Below, in pieces: positions 7,595-15,653 of a stretch of 57,508 bases of DNA. This stretch comes from Actinomadura bangladeshensis. GTDB taxonomy: Bacteria > Actinomycetota > Actinomycetes > Streptosporangiales > Streptosporangiaceae. The stretch is taken from positions 1 through 57,508 of the forward strand of contig NZ_SMJW01000016.1 of the NCBI RefSeq assembly GCF_004348335.1. The letters run 5' to 3'. The position numbers were made by a program, and so were the translations under genes. How positions within the stretch are numbered: position 1 is the first letter of the stretch; each line of letters starts with the position of its first letter. A model generated the notes under the pieces. The model saw nothing but the letters and a program-made list of their open reading frames with translations. It did no database searches and was not told the origin of the DNA.

Positions 7595-8671
7595 GTGCCC
7601 ACGTCGCACAGCACGGAGACCCGCCAGGGTGCCGACACCGACCCGCCGGCGCGGCTGCTGCGCCGCTGGGACGCCGGCGCGCCGGACGCGGTGAGCCCGC
7701 TGCCGGCCGGGCCCGGCCGGCGGTGCTGGCGCGTCGACACGGCCGCGGGGACGTTCTTCCTGCGCGAGTACGCCGCGCCCGACCGGCGCCGCGTGCTGTT
7801 CCAGCACACGGTGACCGCCGCGCTGGACGCGGCCGGGCTGCCGGTCCTCGCGCCGCTGCCGGCGCGCACCGGCCGGACGCTGGTCACCGCCGCCGGCCGC
7901 GGCTACGTCCTGTACCCGTGGGTCGGGGGCCGCGGGCGCGGCGGGCTGGAGCTGACGTTCGGCGGGTGCGAGGCCCTCGGCACGCTGCTCGGGCGGCTGC
8001 ACGCGGCGCTGGACGAGCTGACGGCGCCCGTCCAGCAGAGCATGCTGGTGCCGACGCCGCGCGCCGCCGACGCGGCCGCCGCCGTCGAGGCGATGCTGGC
8101 GGACGTCCCCGGCGGCGGCGACGGCACCGACTTCGACGCGCTGACCGCCCGGCGGCTGCGCGAGCGCCGCGACCTGCTCGCCGAGTTCGCCGGGCACCAG
8201 CCGCCCGACATCGAGGTCAGCACGGTCGGGCACCTGCACGGCTCGTTCCACGCCGGGCACCTGCGCTACGGCGGGTCCGGCAACGTCACCGCCGTCCTCG
8301 GCTGGGACGGCCTCACCACGGGGCCGGTCGCCGGCGAGGTGGTCCGCTCGGCGGCGCGGCTGTTCGCGTGCGACGACGAGCGCGGCCTCGACCTCGACCG
8401 CGTGCAGGCGTTCGTGCGGGGGCACCGCTCGGCGTATCCGCTGGACGCCGGGCAGATCCAGGCGGCCGTCCACCGCGAGTGGTGGGAGCGGCTGTGCGAC
8501 GTGGCGCCGCTGCGGCACCGCTACCTGGGCGAGGACGGCGCGGGCGGGCGCGGACCGGCGTCGCTCGTGGCGTGGTGGTCGGCCCAGCTCGACCGCACCC
8601 TCGACGCGTTCGCCGCCCCGTACGCCGACGCCTACGCCGACGCGGCGGACGACGGACACGCCTACGGCTGA
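7595..8671 (+). CDS. Degenerate APH-family phosphotransferase (possible pseudokinase)
   Basis: A 358-residue protein with the aminoglycoside/choline-kinase-like fold: an N-lobe with WRVDTAAGTFFLREYA, a hinge YVLYPWVGG, and a C-lobe. The catalytic loop, normally HGDxHxxN, reads HGSFHAGHL: the catalytic Asp is Ser and the metal-binding Asn is His. The following IDW-type metal-binding motif reads VLGWDG. The rest of the fold looks intact, so this is probably a pseudokinase or binding protein rather than a decayed gene; the frame is clean over its full length. GTG at 7595 follows GAGGTGCCGAG. No operon partner. Confidence 0.78.
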   Translation: MPTSHSTETRQGADTDPPARLLRRWDAGAPDAVSPLPAGPGRRCWRVDTAAGTFFLREYAAPDRRRVLFQHTVTAALDAAGLPVLAPLPARTGRTLVTAAGRGYVLYPWVGGRGRGGLELTFGGCEALGTLLGRLHAALDELTAPVQQSMLVPTPRAADAAAAVEAMLADVPGGGDGTDFDALTARRLRERRDLLAEFAGHQPPDIEVSTVGHLHGSFHAGHLRYGGSGNVTAVLGWDGLTTGPVAGEVVRSAARLFACDDERGLDLDRVQAFVRGHRSAYPLDAGQIQAAVHREWWERLCDVAPLRHRYLGEDGAGGRGPASLVAWWSAQLDRTLDAFAAPYADAYADAADDGHAYG

Positions 8672-8799
8672 CCGCCCCGGACAACCGCCCGCCGCGAGGC
8701 TCGACGGTCCGCGGCAGAACCCCGCCCGGCGGTGGGTAGGGGCATCCATGAGGCGCGGCGCGCAGCCGTGTGCGAAGCTTGTCCCGCACAGTTATGAAC

Positions 8800-8810
8800 T
8801 GGACAGTCCA
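8800..8810. promoter_or_regulatory. Short palindrome before the dehydrogenase gene
   Basis: TGGACAGTCCA is a perfect 5+1+5 inverted repeat immediately upstream of the AAAGGAG ribosome site. It could be an operator half-set. There is no regulator gene next to it, so this is weak. Confidence 0.3.
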
Positions 8811-8823
8811 AAAGGAGCGCGAG

Positions 8824-9690
8824 ATGACTCAGGTCGCGATGCTCGGCACCGGCATCATGGGGGCCGCGATGGCCCGGAACCTGCTCCGGGCCGGCCACCG
8901 GGTCGCCGTGTGGAACCGCACGGCCGCCCGCGCGGAGCCCCTCGCCGCCGACGGCGCCGCGGTGGCCGGCTCTCCCGCCGAGGCCGTGAACGGCGCCGAG
9001 GTGGTCATCACCATGCTGAAGGACGGCGAGACCGCCCTCGCCGTCATGACCGACGCGGCGCCCTCGCTGCGCTCGGGGCAGATCTGGGCGCAGATGGGCA
9101 CGGTCGGCCTCGGGGCCCTCGGACGGCTCGCCGCCTTCGCCGCCGAGCGGGGGCTCACGTTCGTCGACGCGCCCGTGCAGGGCACGAAGCAGCCGGCCGA
9201 GCAGGGGAAGCTGCTGGTGCTCGCCGCGGGCCCGCAGGACGCGCGGACCGTCCTCGCCCCGGTGTTCGACACGGTCGGCGCCAGGACCCTCTGGCTGGAC
9301 GAGAGCGCCGCGGGCGGCGCGGGCACCCGGCTGAAGCTCGCCGCGGTCAGCTACGCGATCTCGCTGACCTCGGTCGTCGCCGAGTCGGTCGCGCTGGCGA
9401 AGGGCCTCGGGCTCGACCCGGCGCTGCTCGGCGAGGTCCTCACCGGCGGGCCGCTCGACAGCGTCTACCTGCAGACGAAGATGAAGGCGATGATCGCAGG
9501 CGACTTCGAGCCGAGCTTCGCCGTCCGCAACGCCGAGACGAACACCCGGCTCATCCACGAGGCGGCGGAGTCCGCCAAGATCCGGGTGGACGTCAACGAC
9601 GCGGTCGGCGAGCGGTTCCGCCGCGCCATCGAGCAGGGGCACGGCGACGAGGACATGGCCGCGACCTACCGCGCGAGCTTCCCCACCTGA
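8824..9690 (+). CDS. NAD(P)-dependent oxidoreductase, 3-hydroxyisobutyrate dehydrogenase family
   Basis: A beta-hydroxyacid dehydrogenase of 288 residues. The Rossmann motif GTGIMGAAMARNLL is at residues 8-21, with NRT after strand 2 consistent with NADP preference. The substrate motif TFVDAPVQGTKQPAEQGKL and the catalytic Lys in TRLKLAAVSY (near residue 171) are present. Length and order match the family. Family members oxidise 3-hydroxyisobutyrate, tartronate semialdehyde or related acids, or reduce imines; which applies cannot be told from sequence. ATG at 8824 has a good AAGGAG site. Confidence 0.9.
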   Translation: MTQVAMLGTGIMGAAMARNLLRAGHRVAVWNRTAARAEPLAADGAAVAGSPAEAVNGAEVVITMLKDGETALAVMTDAAPSLRSGQIWAQMGTVGLGALGRLAAFAAERGLTFVDAPVQGTKQPAEQGKLLVLAAGPQDARTVLAPVFDTVGARTLWLDESAAGGAGTRLKLAAVSYAISLTSVVAESVALAKGLGLDPALLGEVLTGGPLDSVYLQTKMKAMIAGDFEPSFAVRNAETNTRLIHEAAESAKIRVDVNDAVGERFRRAIEQGHGDEDMAATYRASFPT

Positions 9691-9769
9691 CCCGCGCGCG
9701 GGGCGGCGGGGGCCGGCGCGCGGGCGCGGCGGTGCCCGGCGCCGGGCGGTGGCGGGCGAGGATGGGGGC

Positions 9770-10159
9770 ATGGACGTTCTGAGCAGCCGCATCCTGCTGC
9801 GCCCGGCCGACCCCGCCCGCACCCAGCGCTTCTACCGCGACGTGCTGGGCCTCGCCGTCTACCGCGAGTTCGGCCCCGCCGACTCCCCCGGCGTGGTGTT
9901 CTTCCTCGGCCCGGGGTTCCTGGAGGTGTCGGGGCACGGCGCGGGCGCGACGGGGTCGTCCCCGATGATCTGGCTCCAGGTGCGGGACGTCCGGGCGGAG
10001 CACGACCGGCTCGCGGCGGCCGGGGCGCGCGTCACCCGCGAGCCCCGCGAGGAGCCGTGGGGCCTGGTCGAGATGTGGATCGAGGACCCGGACGGCGTCA
10101 AGATCGTTATCGCGGAGGTCCCGGAGCGGCACCCCCTCCGCCGCGACCCGCGCTCCTGA
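9770..10159 (+). CDS. VOC-family (glyoxalase/bleomycin resistance-like) protein
   Basis: A single vicinal-oxygen-chelate domain of 129 residues, with the paired beta-alpha-beta-beta-beta modules visible: SSRILLRPADPARTQRFYRDVLGLAVYREF and IWLQVRDVRAEHDRLAAAGARV, ending WIEDPDGVKIVIAE. Metal-ligand positions are plausible (Glu in EDPDG) but the first-strand His is replaced, so it may bind a ligand without chemistry. ATG at 9770 is preferred over a GTG 21 bp upstream. The methyltransferase gene begins 14 bp downstream, so the two are probably co-transcribed. Confidence 0.85.
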   Translation: MDVLSSRILLRPADPARTQRFYRDVLGLAVYREFGPADSPGVVFFLGPGFLEVSGHGAGATGSSPMIWLQVRDVRAEHDRLAAAGARVTREPREEPWGLVEMWIEDPDGVKIVIAEVPERHPLRRDPRS

Positions 10160-10173
10160 CCTCGGCGGTGACG

Positions 10174-10776
10174 ATGACCGACGACTACTGGAACCACAAC
10201 ACGCACTACCACGGCGTCGTGCTGCGCAACGTGCCGCGCGGGTGCGGCGAGGCGCTGGACGTGGACTGCGGCGACGGCCTGCTCGTCCGGCGCCTCGCGT
10301 CCCGCGCCGCGCACGTCACCGGGCTGGACCGGTCGGCGGAGATGATCGCCAAGGCGAAGGGGCTCAGCGGCGGGATCGGCAACGTCGACTTCGTCGCGGC
10401 CGGGCTTCTCGACCACGACCTGCCAGCCGACCACTACGACTTCGTCTGCAGTGTCGCCGCGATCCACCACATGGACTTCACCAAGGGCATGGCGGCGATG
10501 CGCGACGCCGTCCGTCCCGGCGGGAGCCTGGTCGTCATCGGTTTGGCGAACAACCGGGGCCCGCGGGACTGGACGTTCTCGGCGCTCGGCGTCCCGGCGC
10601 ACCACGTCCACCGGCTCGTCAACCGGCGGCGGGCGGGCGAACCCGGCGCTCCCCTCGCCGACCCGGCGATGACCTGGGGCGAGGTGCGGGACGAGGCGCT
10701 GCGGCTGCTACCCGGCGCCGTGTTCCGGCGGCATCTGCTGTGGCGGTACTCGGTCTCGTGGCGGAAGCCGCGCTGA
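10174..10776 (+). CDS. Class I SAM-dependent methyltransferase
   Basis: A small methyltransferase (200 residues). Motif I is EALDVDCGDGLL, a relaxed form of the usual D-x-G-x-G-x-G, with Cys in place of the first Gly. The post-I acidic residue lies in VTGLDRSAEMIAKAKG, motif II is DHYDFVCSVAAIHHM, and motif III is VRPGGSLVVIGL. This is the Methyltransf_11/25 pattern; small-molecule or lipid substrates are typical. A GTG two codons upstream (10168) is an alternative start. It follows the VOC gene closely. No biosynthetic context is present. Confidence 0.88.
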   Translation: MTDDYWNHNTHYHGVVLRNVPRGCGEALDVDCGDGLLVRRLASRAAHVTGLDRSAEMIAKAKGLSGGIGNVDFVAAGLLDHDLPADHYDFVCSVAAIHHMDFTKGMAAMRDAVRPGGSLVVIGLANNRGPRDWTFSALGVPAHHVHRLVNRRRAGEPGAPLADPAMTWGEVRDEALRLLPGAVFRRHLLWRYSVSWRKPR

Positions 10777-10790
10777 CCGTCTCACCCTCG

Positions 10791-10841
10791 CAAAACTGGA
10801 AAACACTGGAAGTGTCCGGAAGTACCTGTACTGTCTGCGGC
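10791..10841 (+). promoter_or_regulatory. Repeat-rich promoter of the nuclease-helicase operon
   Basis: Three direct repeats with an exact 10-bp period begin at 10796, 10806 and 10816 (CTGGAAAACA, CTGGAAGTGT, CCGGAAGTAC). Superimposed are two dyads: ACACT-GGA-AGTGT (10803-10815) and AGTAC-CT-GTACT (10821-10832). A promoter can be read as CTGGAA (10806-10811), a 17-bp spacer, and TACTGT (10829-10834), which would place the transcript start almost on the ATG at 10842 and make the message leaderless. No ribosome site is visible. The operators therefore overlap the -35 and -10 boxes. Confidence 0.5.
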
Positions 10842-11669
10842 ATGTCCCGGCCCCCCGGCGTCCCCACCCCCGACGAGCTGGAGGCGCGCATCACCGAGCT
10901 GCGCGCCGCCGTCCGCCGGGCGATGGCGGCCGGGGACCGGCGGGCGGCCCGCGACCTGCGCGCCGAACTGCGCGGGACGGAGCAGGCATGGGACGACGCG
11001 GTGCTCGGCGACCCCCGGCCCGCCGCCCCGGCCGAGAGCGAGCGCGGGCTGCTGCCCGTCCGCGACCAGGTCCACCAGGCGCTCACGCTCCTCGGCGCGC
11101 CGGCCGCGCCCAAGCTCATCGGCTCGGTGTACGCGGCGTTCTTCCCCGGCGAGATCCCCGGGACCCGGCTGACGAGCCTGCGCCGCGACGAGGAGCGCTC
11201 GTTCCGCACCGCCCCCTACGCGCGGCCGTACTACCTGTGCGCCGCGCTGACCGCCGACCTGCTCGCCCCCGCGCGCGGCCTGCTCACCGTGAGCACGTGG
11301 CCGCTGGAGCAGCGGATCGTCGGCCCGCTGAGCCCCCGCACCGACTTCCTCACCGCCGCGGTGCGGCTCGCCGAGCACGCCGGGCGCGGGACGCCGTCCC
11401 CGGACGTCCAGCGGCTGCTGTGGCGTTTCGCGTCCAACATTCCCGGTGCGGTCACCGGTACGGTCGGTACGGCCGATCCGGTCAGGCTCGCCGACGCCGC
11501 CCGGGCCGAGCTGGACGTCCACCGCGAACCCGACCGCCGGCGCCGCGAGGCCGCCGCGGTCCGCGCCCTGGAGCGGCTCGACGACGCGGAACGGCTGTTC
11601 GGCAGCCGGCTGCGCGCCGTGCGCGCGTCCGGGCGCCGCCCTGCCAGCAACGGAGAAACGGACCCATGA
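10842..11669 (+). CDS. Putative DNA-binding protein, first gene of the nuclease-helicase operon
   Basis: A 275-residue protein I cannot assign to a named family. Residues 9-50 form a charged helical segment (DELEARITELRAAVRRAMAAGDRRAARDLRAEL). Residues 67-155 look like a winged helix: helices VRDQVHQALTLLG and PKLIGSVYAAFF, a possible recognition helix LTSLRRDEERSF, then a wing-like pair PYYLCAALTADLLAPARGLLTVSTWP. The C-terminus is an Arg-rich helical region. The next gene's ATG overlaps this stop (ATGA, 11666-11669), so it is translationally coupled to the nuclease. Given the operator-like promoter just upstream, a regulator or DNA-recognition subunit is plausible, but this is inference from pattern only. 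Confidence 0.7.
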   Translation: MSRPPGVPTPDELEARITELRAAVRRAMAAGDRRAARDLRAELRGTEQAWDDAVLGDPRPAAPAESERGLLPVRDQVHQALTLLGAPAAPKLIGSVYAAFFPGEIPGTRLTSLRRDEERSFRTAPYARPYYLCAALTADLLAPARGLLTVSTWPLEQRIVGPLSPRTDFLTAAVRLAEHAGRGTPSPDVQRLLWRFASNIPGAVTGTVGTADPVRLADAARAELDVHREPDRRRREAAAVRALERLDDAERLFGSRLRAVRASGRRPASNGETDP

Positions 11670-12820
11670 CCGACACCGCACCGGATCTGGACCGGCTGCG
11701 CGGCGCCACTCCCCCGCGCAACCACGACGCCCGCACGATCGCCGCGCTGACGTCCAATCCGGGCTGCGCCCGCCGCGGGGTGATGGACGCGGCGGGCGTC
11801 GACAAGGACGCGGTGGCCCGCGCCCTCGGGTTCCCCGCGCCGTTCGGGCAGTCGCAGTTCGCGATCACGCGCGGGAACGTCTTCGAGGCGCAGGTGAAGG
11901 CGGACGGGTGCGCCGAACTGCTGACGCTGCTGCGCGACCGGCTCGGCCTCGACGTGCCGGAGGTCGCCTACGACGACCTGGAGGTGGTCGCGGGCAACGA
12001 GGGCCGGGAGCTGCGGCACTCGCGGACCCGGCGGCTGCTCGCCCGCGCGCTGGAGTCGGGCGAGGGCACGCTGTTCGACCATCCGCTGCTGCGGCTGGAG
12101 ATCGCCGGGTGCCCGGCCTACCTGGAACCCGACGTCATCGCGTTCCAGCTCGCGGGCCGGCTGCACGTCATCGAGATCAAGTCGTTCGCGGTCGTGGACG
12201 GGCAGGCCGAGCCGGAGCAGGTCGCGGCGGCGGCCCGCCAGTCGGCGGTGTACGTCCTGGCGCTGCGCCGCCTGGTGGCCGAGCTGGGGCACGACCCGGC
12301 GCGCGTGTCGCACGAGGTGTTCCTCGTCTGCCCGGAGAACTTCTCCAACCGGCCGACGGCGACGCCGCTGGACGTGCGGCCGCAGCTCGCCGTCCTCGAG
12401 CGGCAGCTCGCGCGCCTCACCCGCGTGGACGCGCTGCTGGCGGAGCTGCCCGCCGGCCTGAGCTTCGAGATCGGCGAGGCGCTCGCGGAGTCGGTCCGGG
12501 CGGTGGACGCCCGGTACGCGCCCGAGTGCATGTCGGGCTGCGAGATGGCGCTGTTCTGCCGGGACGAGGCGCGCGCGTGCGGCGCGACGGGGGCGCTCGG
12601 CCGGTCCGTCCGCGACGACCTCGGCGGCGTCGACACGATCGGCACCGCACTGGCGCTGGCGGACGGCTCCCTGGACCCGTCCGACGACCTGGCCGAGACC
12701 GCCGGGCAGCTGCGCGCCGCCGCCCGGCTGCGCGCCGAGGCACTGCAGGGCGGCGCGCTGCACGGCTCCGCGCTGCACGGCTCCGCGCTGCACGGCTCCG
12801 CGCTGCACGGGGCGGCGTGA
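11666..12820 (+). CDS. PD-(D/E)XK nuclease with Cys cluster (Cas4/RecB-like)
   Basis: A 384-residue nuclease. The RecB/Cas4-type core is complete: RGNVFE (Glu74), EPDVI (Asp156), EIK (Glu170-Lys172) and QSAVY (QxxxY motif, Gln192-Tyr196). Cys34 upstream of the core, with Cys288, Cys292, Cys298 (and Cys305) downstream, matches the iron-sulfur staple of Cas4, AddB and Dna2, which acts on single-stranded DNA ends. The C-terminus has five tandem xALxG pentads (about residues 358-382). The start is ATG at 11666, overlapping the previous stop. The next gene follows after 7 bp. It probably works with the SF1B helicase two genes downstream. Confidence 0.85.
   Translation: MTDTAPDLDRLRGATPPRNHDARTIAALTSNPGCARRGVMDAAGVDKDAVARALGFPAPFGQSQFAITRGNVFEAQVKADGCAELLTLLRDRLGLDVPEVAYDDLEVVAGNEGRELRHSRTRRLLARALESGEGTLFDHPLLRLEIAGCPAYLEPDVIAFQLAGRLHVIEIKSFAVVDGQAEPEQVAAAARQSAVYVLALRRLVAELGHDPARVSHEVFLVCPENFSNRPTATPLDVRPQLAVLERQLARLTRVDALLAELPAGLSFEIGEALAESVRAVDARYAPECMSGCEMALFCRDEARACGATGALGRSVRDDLGGVDTIGTALALADGSLDPSDDLAETAGQLRAAARLRAEALQGGALHGSALHGSALHGSALHGAA
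12755..12814 (+). repeat. 15-bp tandem repeat encoding ALHGS pentads
   Basis: The unit GCGCTGCACGGCTCC occurs three times without mismatch (12755-12769, 12770-12784, 12785-12799), followed by a partial fourth copy. It is in frame with the nuclease, giving ALHGS repeats at its extreme C-terminus. Copy number is likely to vary between strains. Confidence 0.9.
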
Positions 12821-12827
12821 TCGCTTC

Positions 12828-14300
12828 ATGAGCGCACTGTCCTCGCTCGCGCAGCTGCAGGCGGTGGCCGCGGGGGTCGCGCAGCCGCTCGCGACCGTGC
12901 GGCACTGCCACGTCCCGGACGCGCCGCTGGTGCTCGTCCCGCTGAAGCTGGCCGGGGAGGCCGCGGCGCCGCTGGCCGTGCTCGTCGGCAGCGCGCCGGA
13001 CGATCCGGCGCTGCTGGTGGTGCCGCAGCCGCGCAACCGCGACCTGCGGTTCGCGTTCGCCGCCGACCTCGCCAAGCTCGTCCTGAACCACATCGAGACG
13101 AGCCGGGGCGCGGTGGAGGAGCTGCCGCCCGGCAAGGAGGGCGAGGAGCGGATCCGGTACGGGGACGCGCCGCAGCTGCTCGTCCCGAACCGGGGCGGCG
13201 TCGCGTTCCTGCGGCTGATGGGCCGGTCGACGCGGTTCCGCAGCACCGAGGGCCCGTACGCGGTCGACCCGGCGGTGCCGGTGCTCGGCCGGTGGCTGAC
13301 GTGGTTCGCCGACCGGTACGACCATCCCGGCTCGTCGCTGCTGCTGGCGATGACGGAGGCGCTGCGGCTGCACTGGGCGACCGGGCAGAGCTCGCTGGAG
13401 GACGGCAACCTCGCGGCCCTGATGGGCTGGATCGACCCGCCGGACGGCATGGACGGCCCCGCCGCGGCCGCCCGCGCCGAGGACCCGGTGCTGTGCCCGC
13501 CGGCCGGGCCCACCACCGATCCGACGTTCGACAACGAGGTCCTCGCCCCGGCGATCGCCGCCTGCGACCGGGCGGGCCGCGGCTCGCGCGCCGAGGAGCG
13601 GCTGCGCAGTGCCGTCGCCGGCCAGCTCACCCCCACCTGGGACCTGATGTGGCGGGGCGTCGAACTGCTGCGCGCGCTCCCCGAGGGGGCGAGCGTGCCG
13701 CGCCGCTGGGAGCGCGACCGCGACGCCTTCACCTATTACCACCAGACGTTCGGCGAGGCGTATCCTCAGGCGCGCCGCGACCCGCCCGTCCGGGCGGCCC
13801 GGCGGCTGCACGACCTCGAGCGGGCCCAGGACGCCTACGACGCGCAGCGCGCGTTCGACGACCCGCTGGTCATGGCCGAGTACCGGCTGAGCGGCCAGGC
13901 GTTCGGCGGGACGGTCACCGAGTGCGACCCCGCCCGGCTGGACGAGACGGGCAAGCGGCCGAAGCTGCGCCCGCTGCTGCGGGTCGGCACCGAGGACCCG
14001 GTGCGGCTCGACATCGGGACGACCGTGTGCAACGCGGCGCGTCCCGCGCTCAAGGGGAGGATCGTGGAGATCGGCGACGGGTCCGTGCTGCTGGAGCTGA
14101 CCGGCGGGATGGGCCGCAAGCTCACCCCGGAGCCGGGCGCCGTCCCCGAGGCCGGGGACCGGGTCTGCTTCACCTCGCTGACCGAGGGCTCGTTCGGCGC
14201 GGCGAAGTTCCCCGACCGCGAGGAGACGCCGTGGACGCACGGCGGCCCGCCGGGCGAGTACGTGCCGACCGACGAGGACGCCGAAGAGGAATGGTCGTGA
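12828..14300 (+). CDS. Unknown protein of the nuclease-helicase operon (beta-rich C-terminus)
   Basis: A 490-residue protein with no family I recognise. The N-terminal 100 residues alternate hydrophobic strands (PLVLVPLKLAG, PLAVLVGSAPDDPALLVVPQP). The middle (about 130-340) is helical, with conserved-looking Trp/Tyr motifs (LGRWLTWFADRYDHPGSS, TYYHQTFGEAYPQA). Residues about 383-455 resemble a small beta-barrel (VRLDIGTTVCNA, LKGRIVEIGDGSVLLELTGG, PEAGDRVCFTSLT), like the barrel domain that precedes the helicase core in Dna2/Upf1-type enzymes. The helicase gene starts inside its last codons, so the barrel would sit just ahead of the helicase if the two were fused. No catalytic motif is evident. 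Confidence 0.75.
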   Translation: MSALSSLAQLQAVAAGVAQPLATVRHCHVPDAPLVLVPLKLAGEAAAPLAVLVGSAPDDPALLVVPQPRNRDLRFAFAADLAKLVLNHIETSRGAVEELPPGKEGEERIRYGDAPQLLVPNRGGVAFLRLMGRSTRFRSTEGPYAVDPAVPVLGRWLTWFADRYDHPGSSLLLAMTEALRLHWATGQSSLEDGNLAALMGWIDPPDGMDGPAAAARAEDPVLCPPAGPTTDPTFDNEVLAPAIAACDRAGRGSRAEERLRSAVAGQLTPTWDLMWRGVELLRALPEGASVPRRWERDRDAFTYYHQTFGEAYPQARRDPPVRAARRLHDLERAQDAYDAQRAFDDPLVMAEYRLSGQAFGGTVTECDPARLDETGKRPKLRPLLRVGTEDPVRLDIGTTVCNAARPALKGRIVEIGDGSVLLELTGGMGRKLTPEPGAVPEAGDRVCFTSLTEGSFGAAKFPDREETPWTHGGPPGEYVPTDEDAEEEWS

Positions 14301-15646
14301 CCGGGCACGCGGGCCGCCGCCTGATGCCGGTGGCGGCGGACGATCTCGTCCCGTCCGAGGCGGCGGCGCGGGTCGTCGACGGCGTCCTCGCCGACCTGGC
14401 GGGCGGGCACCGCGGCGTGGTGGTCGACTCGCCGCCCGGGGCGGGCAAGTCGACGCTGGTCGTCCGCGCCGCCGCGCACCTGGCCGAGGCCGGCGAGCGG
14501 CTGATGATCGTGGCGCAGACCAACGAGCAGGTCGACGACCTCATCGAGCGCATCGCCGGCAAGCACCCCGGCATCACCATGGGCCGGCTGTCTGCGTCGC
14601 AGTACGTGCCGTCCGAGCGGGTCCTGGCGCATCCGCAGGTGAAGGTCGCGCAGAAGGCCGGCGACCTCGCCGAGCGGACCGTGGTGATCGCGACCGCGGC
14701 GAAGTGGGCGACCCTGCCGGAGGGCTCGTGGCCGTGGGCGATCGTGGACGAGGCGTACCAGATGCGCTCGGACATGCTGCTGCGCATCGCGGGCCGGTTC
14801 GAGCGGGCGCTGTTCGTCGGCGATCCGGGGCAGCTCGACCCGTTCTCCACGGTCGAGGTCGAACGCTGGGCGGGCCTGAGCTGGGACCCGATGCGCAGCG
14901 CCGTGTCGGTCCTGCTCGCGCACAACCCGGACCTGCCCGTCCACCGGCTGCCGGTGTCGTGGCGCCTGCCCGCGTCGGCGGCGCCCGTCGTGTCGCGCGC
15001 GTTCTACCCGTTCACCGGGTTCCGCGCCGGGACGGAGCCGGGCGACCGCCGGCTGGAGTTCGGCGCGCGCGGCATGGGCACCACCTACGACCGCGCGCTC
15101 GAAGAGGCCGCGGCGACCGGCTGGGCCCTGTACGAGCTGCCGGCGCGGCACACGCTGCGCACCGACGCCGAGGCGGTCCGCGCGACGGCGGCGCTCGCCG
15201 TGCGGCTGCTGCAGCGCGGCCCCGTCGCCCACTCCGAGCAGGGGTCGGCCCCGGTGGACGCCGCGCGCGTCGCGATTGGCGCCGCGCACCGCGACCAGGT
15301 CACCGCGATCCGCGCCGCGCTCGGCCCGCACGGCGACGGCATCACGGTCGACACCGCGAACCGGCTGCAGGGCCGCGAGTACGACGTGACGGTCGTCCTG
15401 CACCCGCTGTCGGGGCGCCGCGACGCCACCGCGTTCCACCTGGAGTCGGGGCGGCTGTGCGTCCTGGCGTCGCGGCACCGGCACGCCTGCGTGGTGGTGG
15501 CGCGGGCGGGCATCCCCGAGCTGCTGGACGCGCACCCCTCCGCCGAGCCGGTGCACCTCGGCGTCCCGGTGAAGTTCCCGGACGGGTGGGAGGCGAACCA
15601 GTCGGTCCTCGCGCACCTGTCCGGCCACCGCGTCGCGGGCGCCTGA
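14297..15646 (+). CDS. SF1B helicase, Upf1/Dna2-like
   Basis: A compact helicase (449 residues). Motifs in order: Q-like region VPSEAAARVVDGVL; I SPPGAGKS (residues 45-52); Ia VAQTNEQVDDLIERI (72-86), typical of the Upf1/Dna2/IGHMBP2 group; II IVDEAYQM (149-156); III FVGDPGQLDP; IV-like PVSWRLP..APVVSRAFYP; V VDTANRLQGREYDVTVV; VI CVLASRHRHACVVVAR. It lacks the extra 1B/1C and nuclease domains usually fused in Dna2. GTG at 14297 gives a GTGA overlap and a proper distance from AGAGGA; ATG at 14291 is too close to it. It probably supplies the motor for the Cas4-like nuclease upstream. Confidence 0.85.
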   Translation: MTGHAGRRLMPVAADDLVPSEAAARVVDGVLADLAGGHRGVVVDSPPGAGKSTLVVRAAAHLAEAGERLMIVAQTNEQVDDLIERIAGKHPGITMGRLSASQYVPSERVLAHPQVKVAQKAGDLAERTVVIATAAKWATLPEGSWPWAIVDEAYQMRSDMLLRIAGRFERALFVGDPGQLDPFSTVEVERWAGLSWDPMRSAVSVLLAHNPDLPVHRLPVSWRLPASAAPVVSRAFYPFTGFRAGTEPGDRRLEFGARGMGTTYDRALEEAAATGWALYELPARHTLRTDAEAVRATAALAVRLLQRGPVAHSEQGSAPVDAARVAIGAAHRDQVTAIRAALGPHGDGITVDTANRLQGREYDVTVVLHPLSGRRDATAFHLESGRLCVLASRHRHACVVVARAGIPELLDAHPSAEPVHLGVPVKFPDGWEANQSVLAHLSGHRVAGA

Positions 15647-15653
15647 GCGGCGG

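Noticed and set aside
11666..12820. A CRISPR Cas4 gene
   Set aside because: The Cys and nuclease motifs fit Cas4, but there is no array or other cas gene, and the operon partners are an SF1B helicase and unknown proteins.
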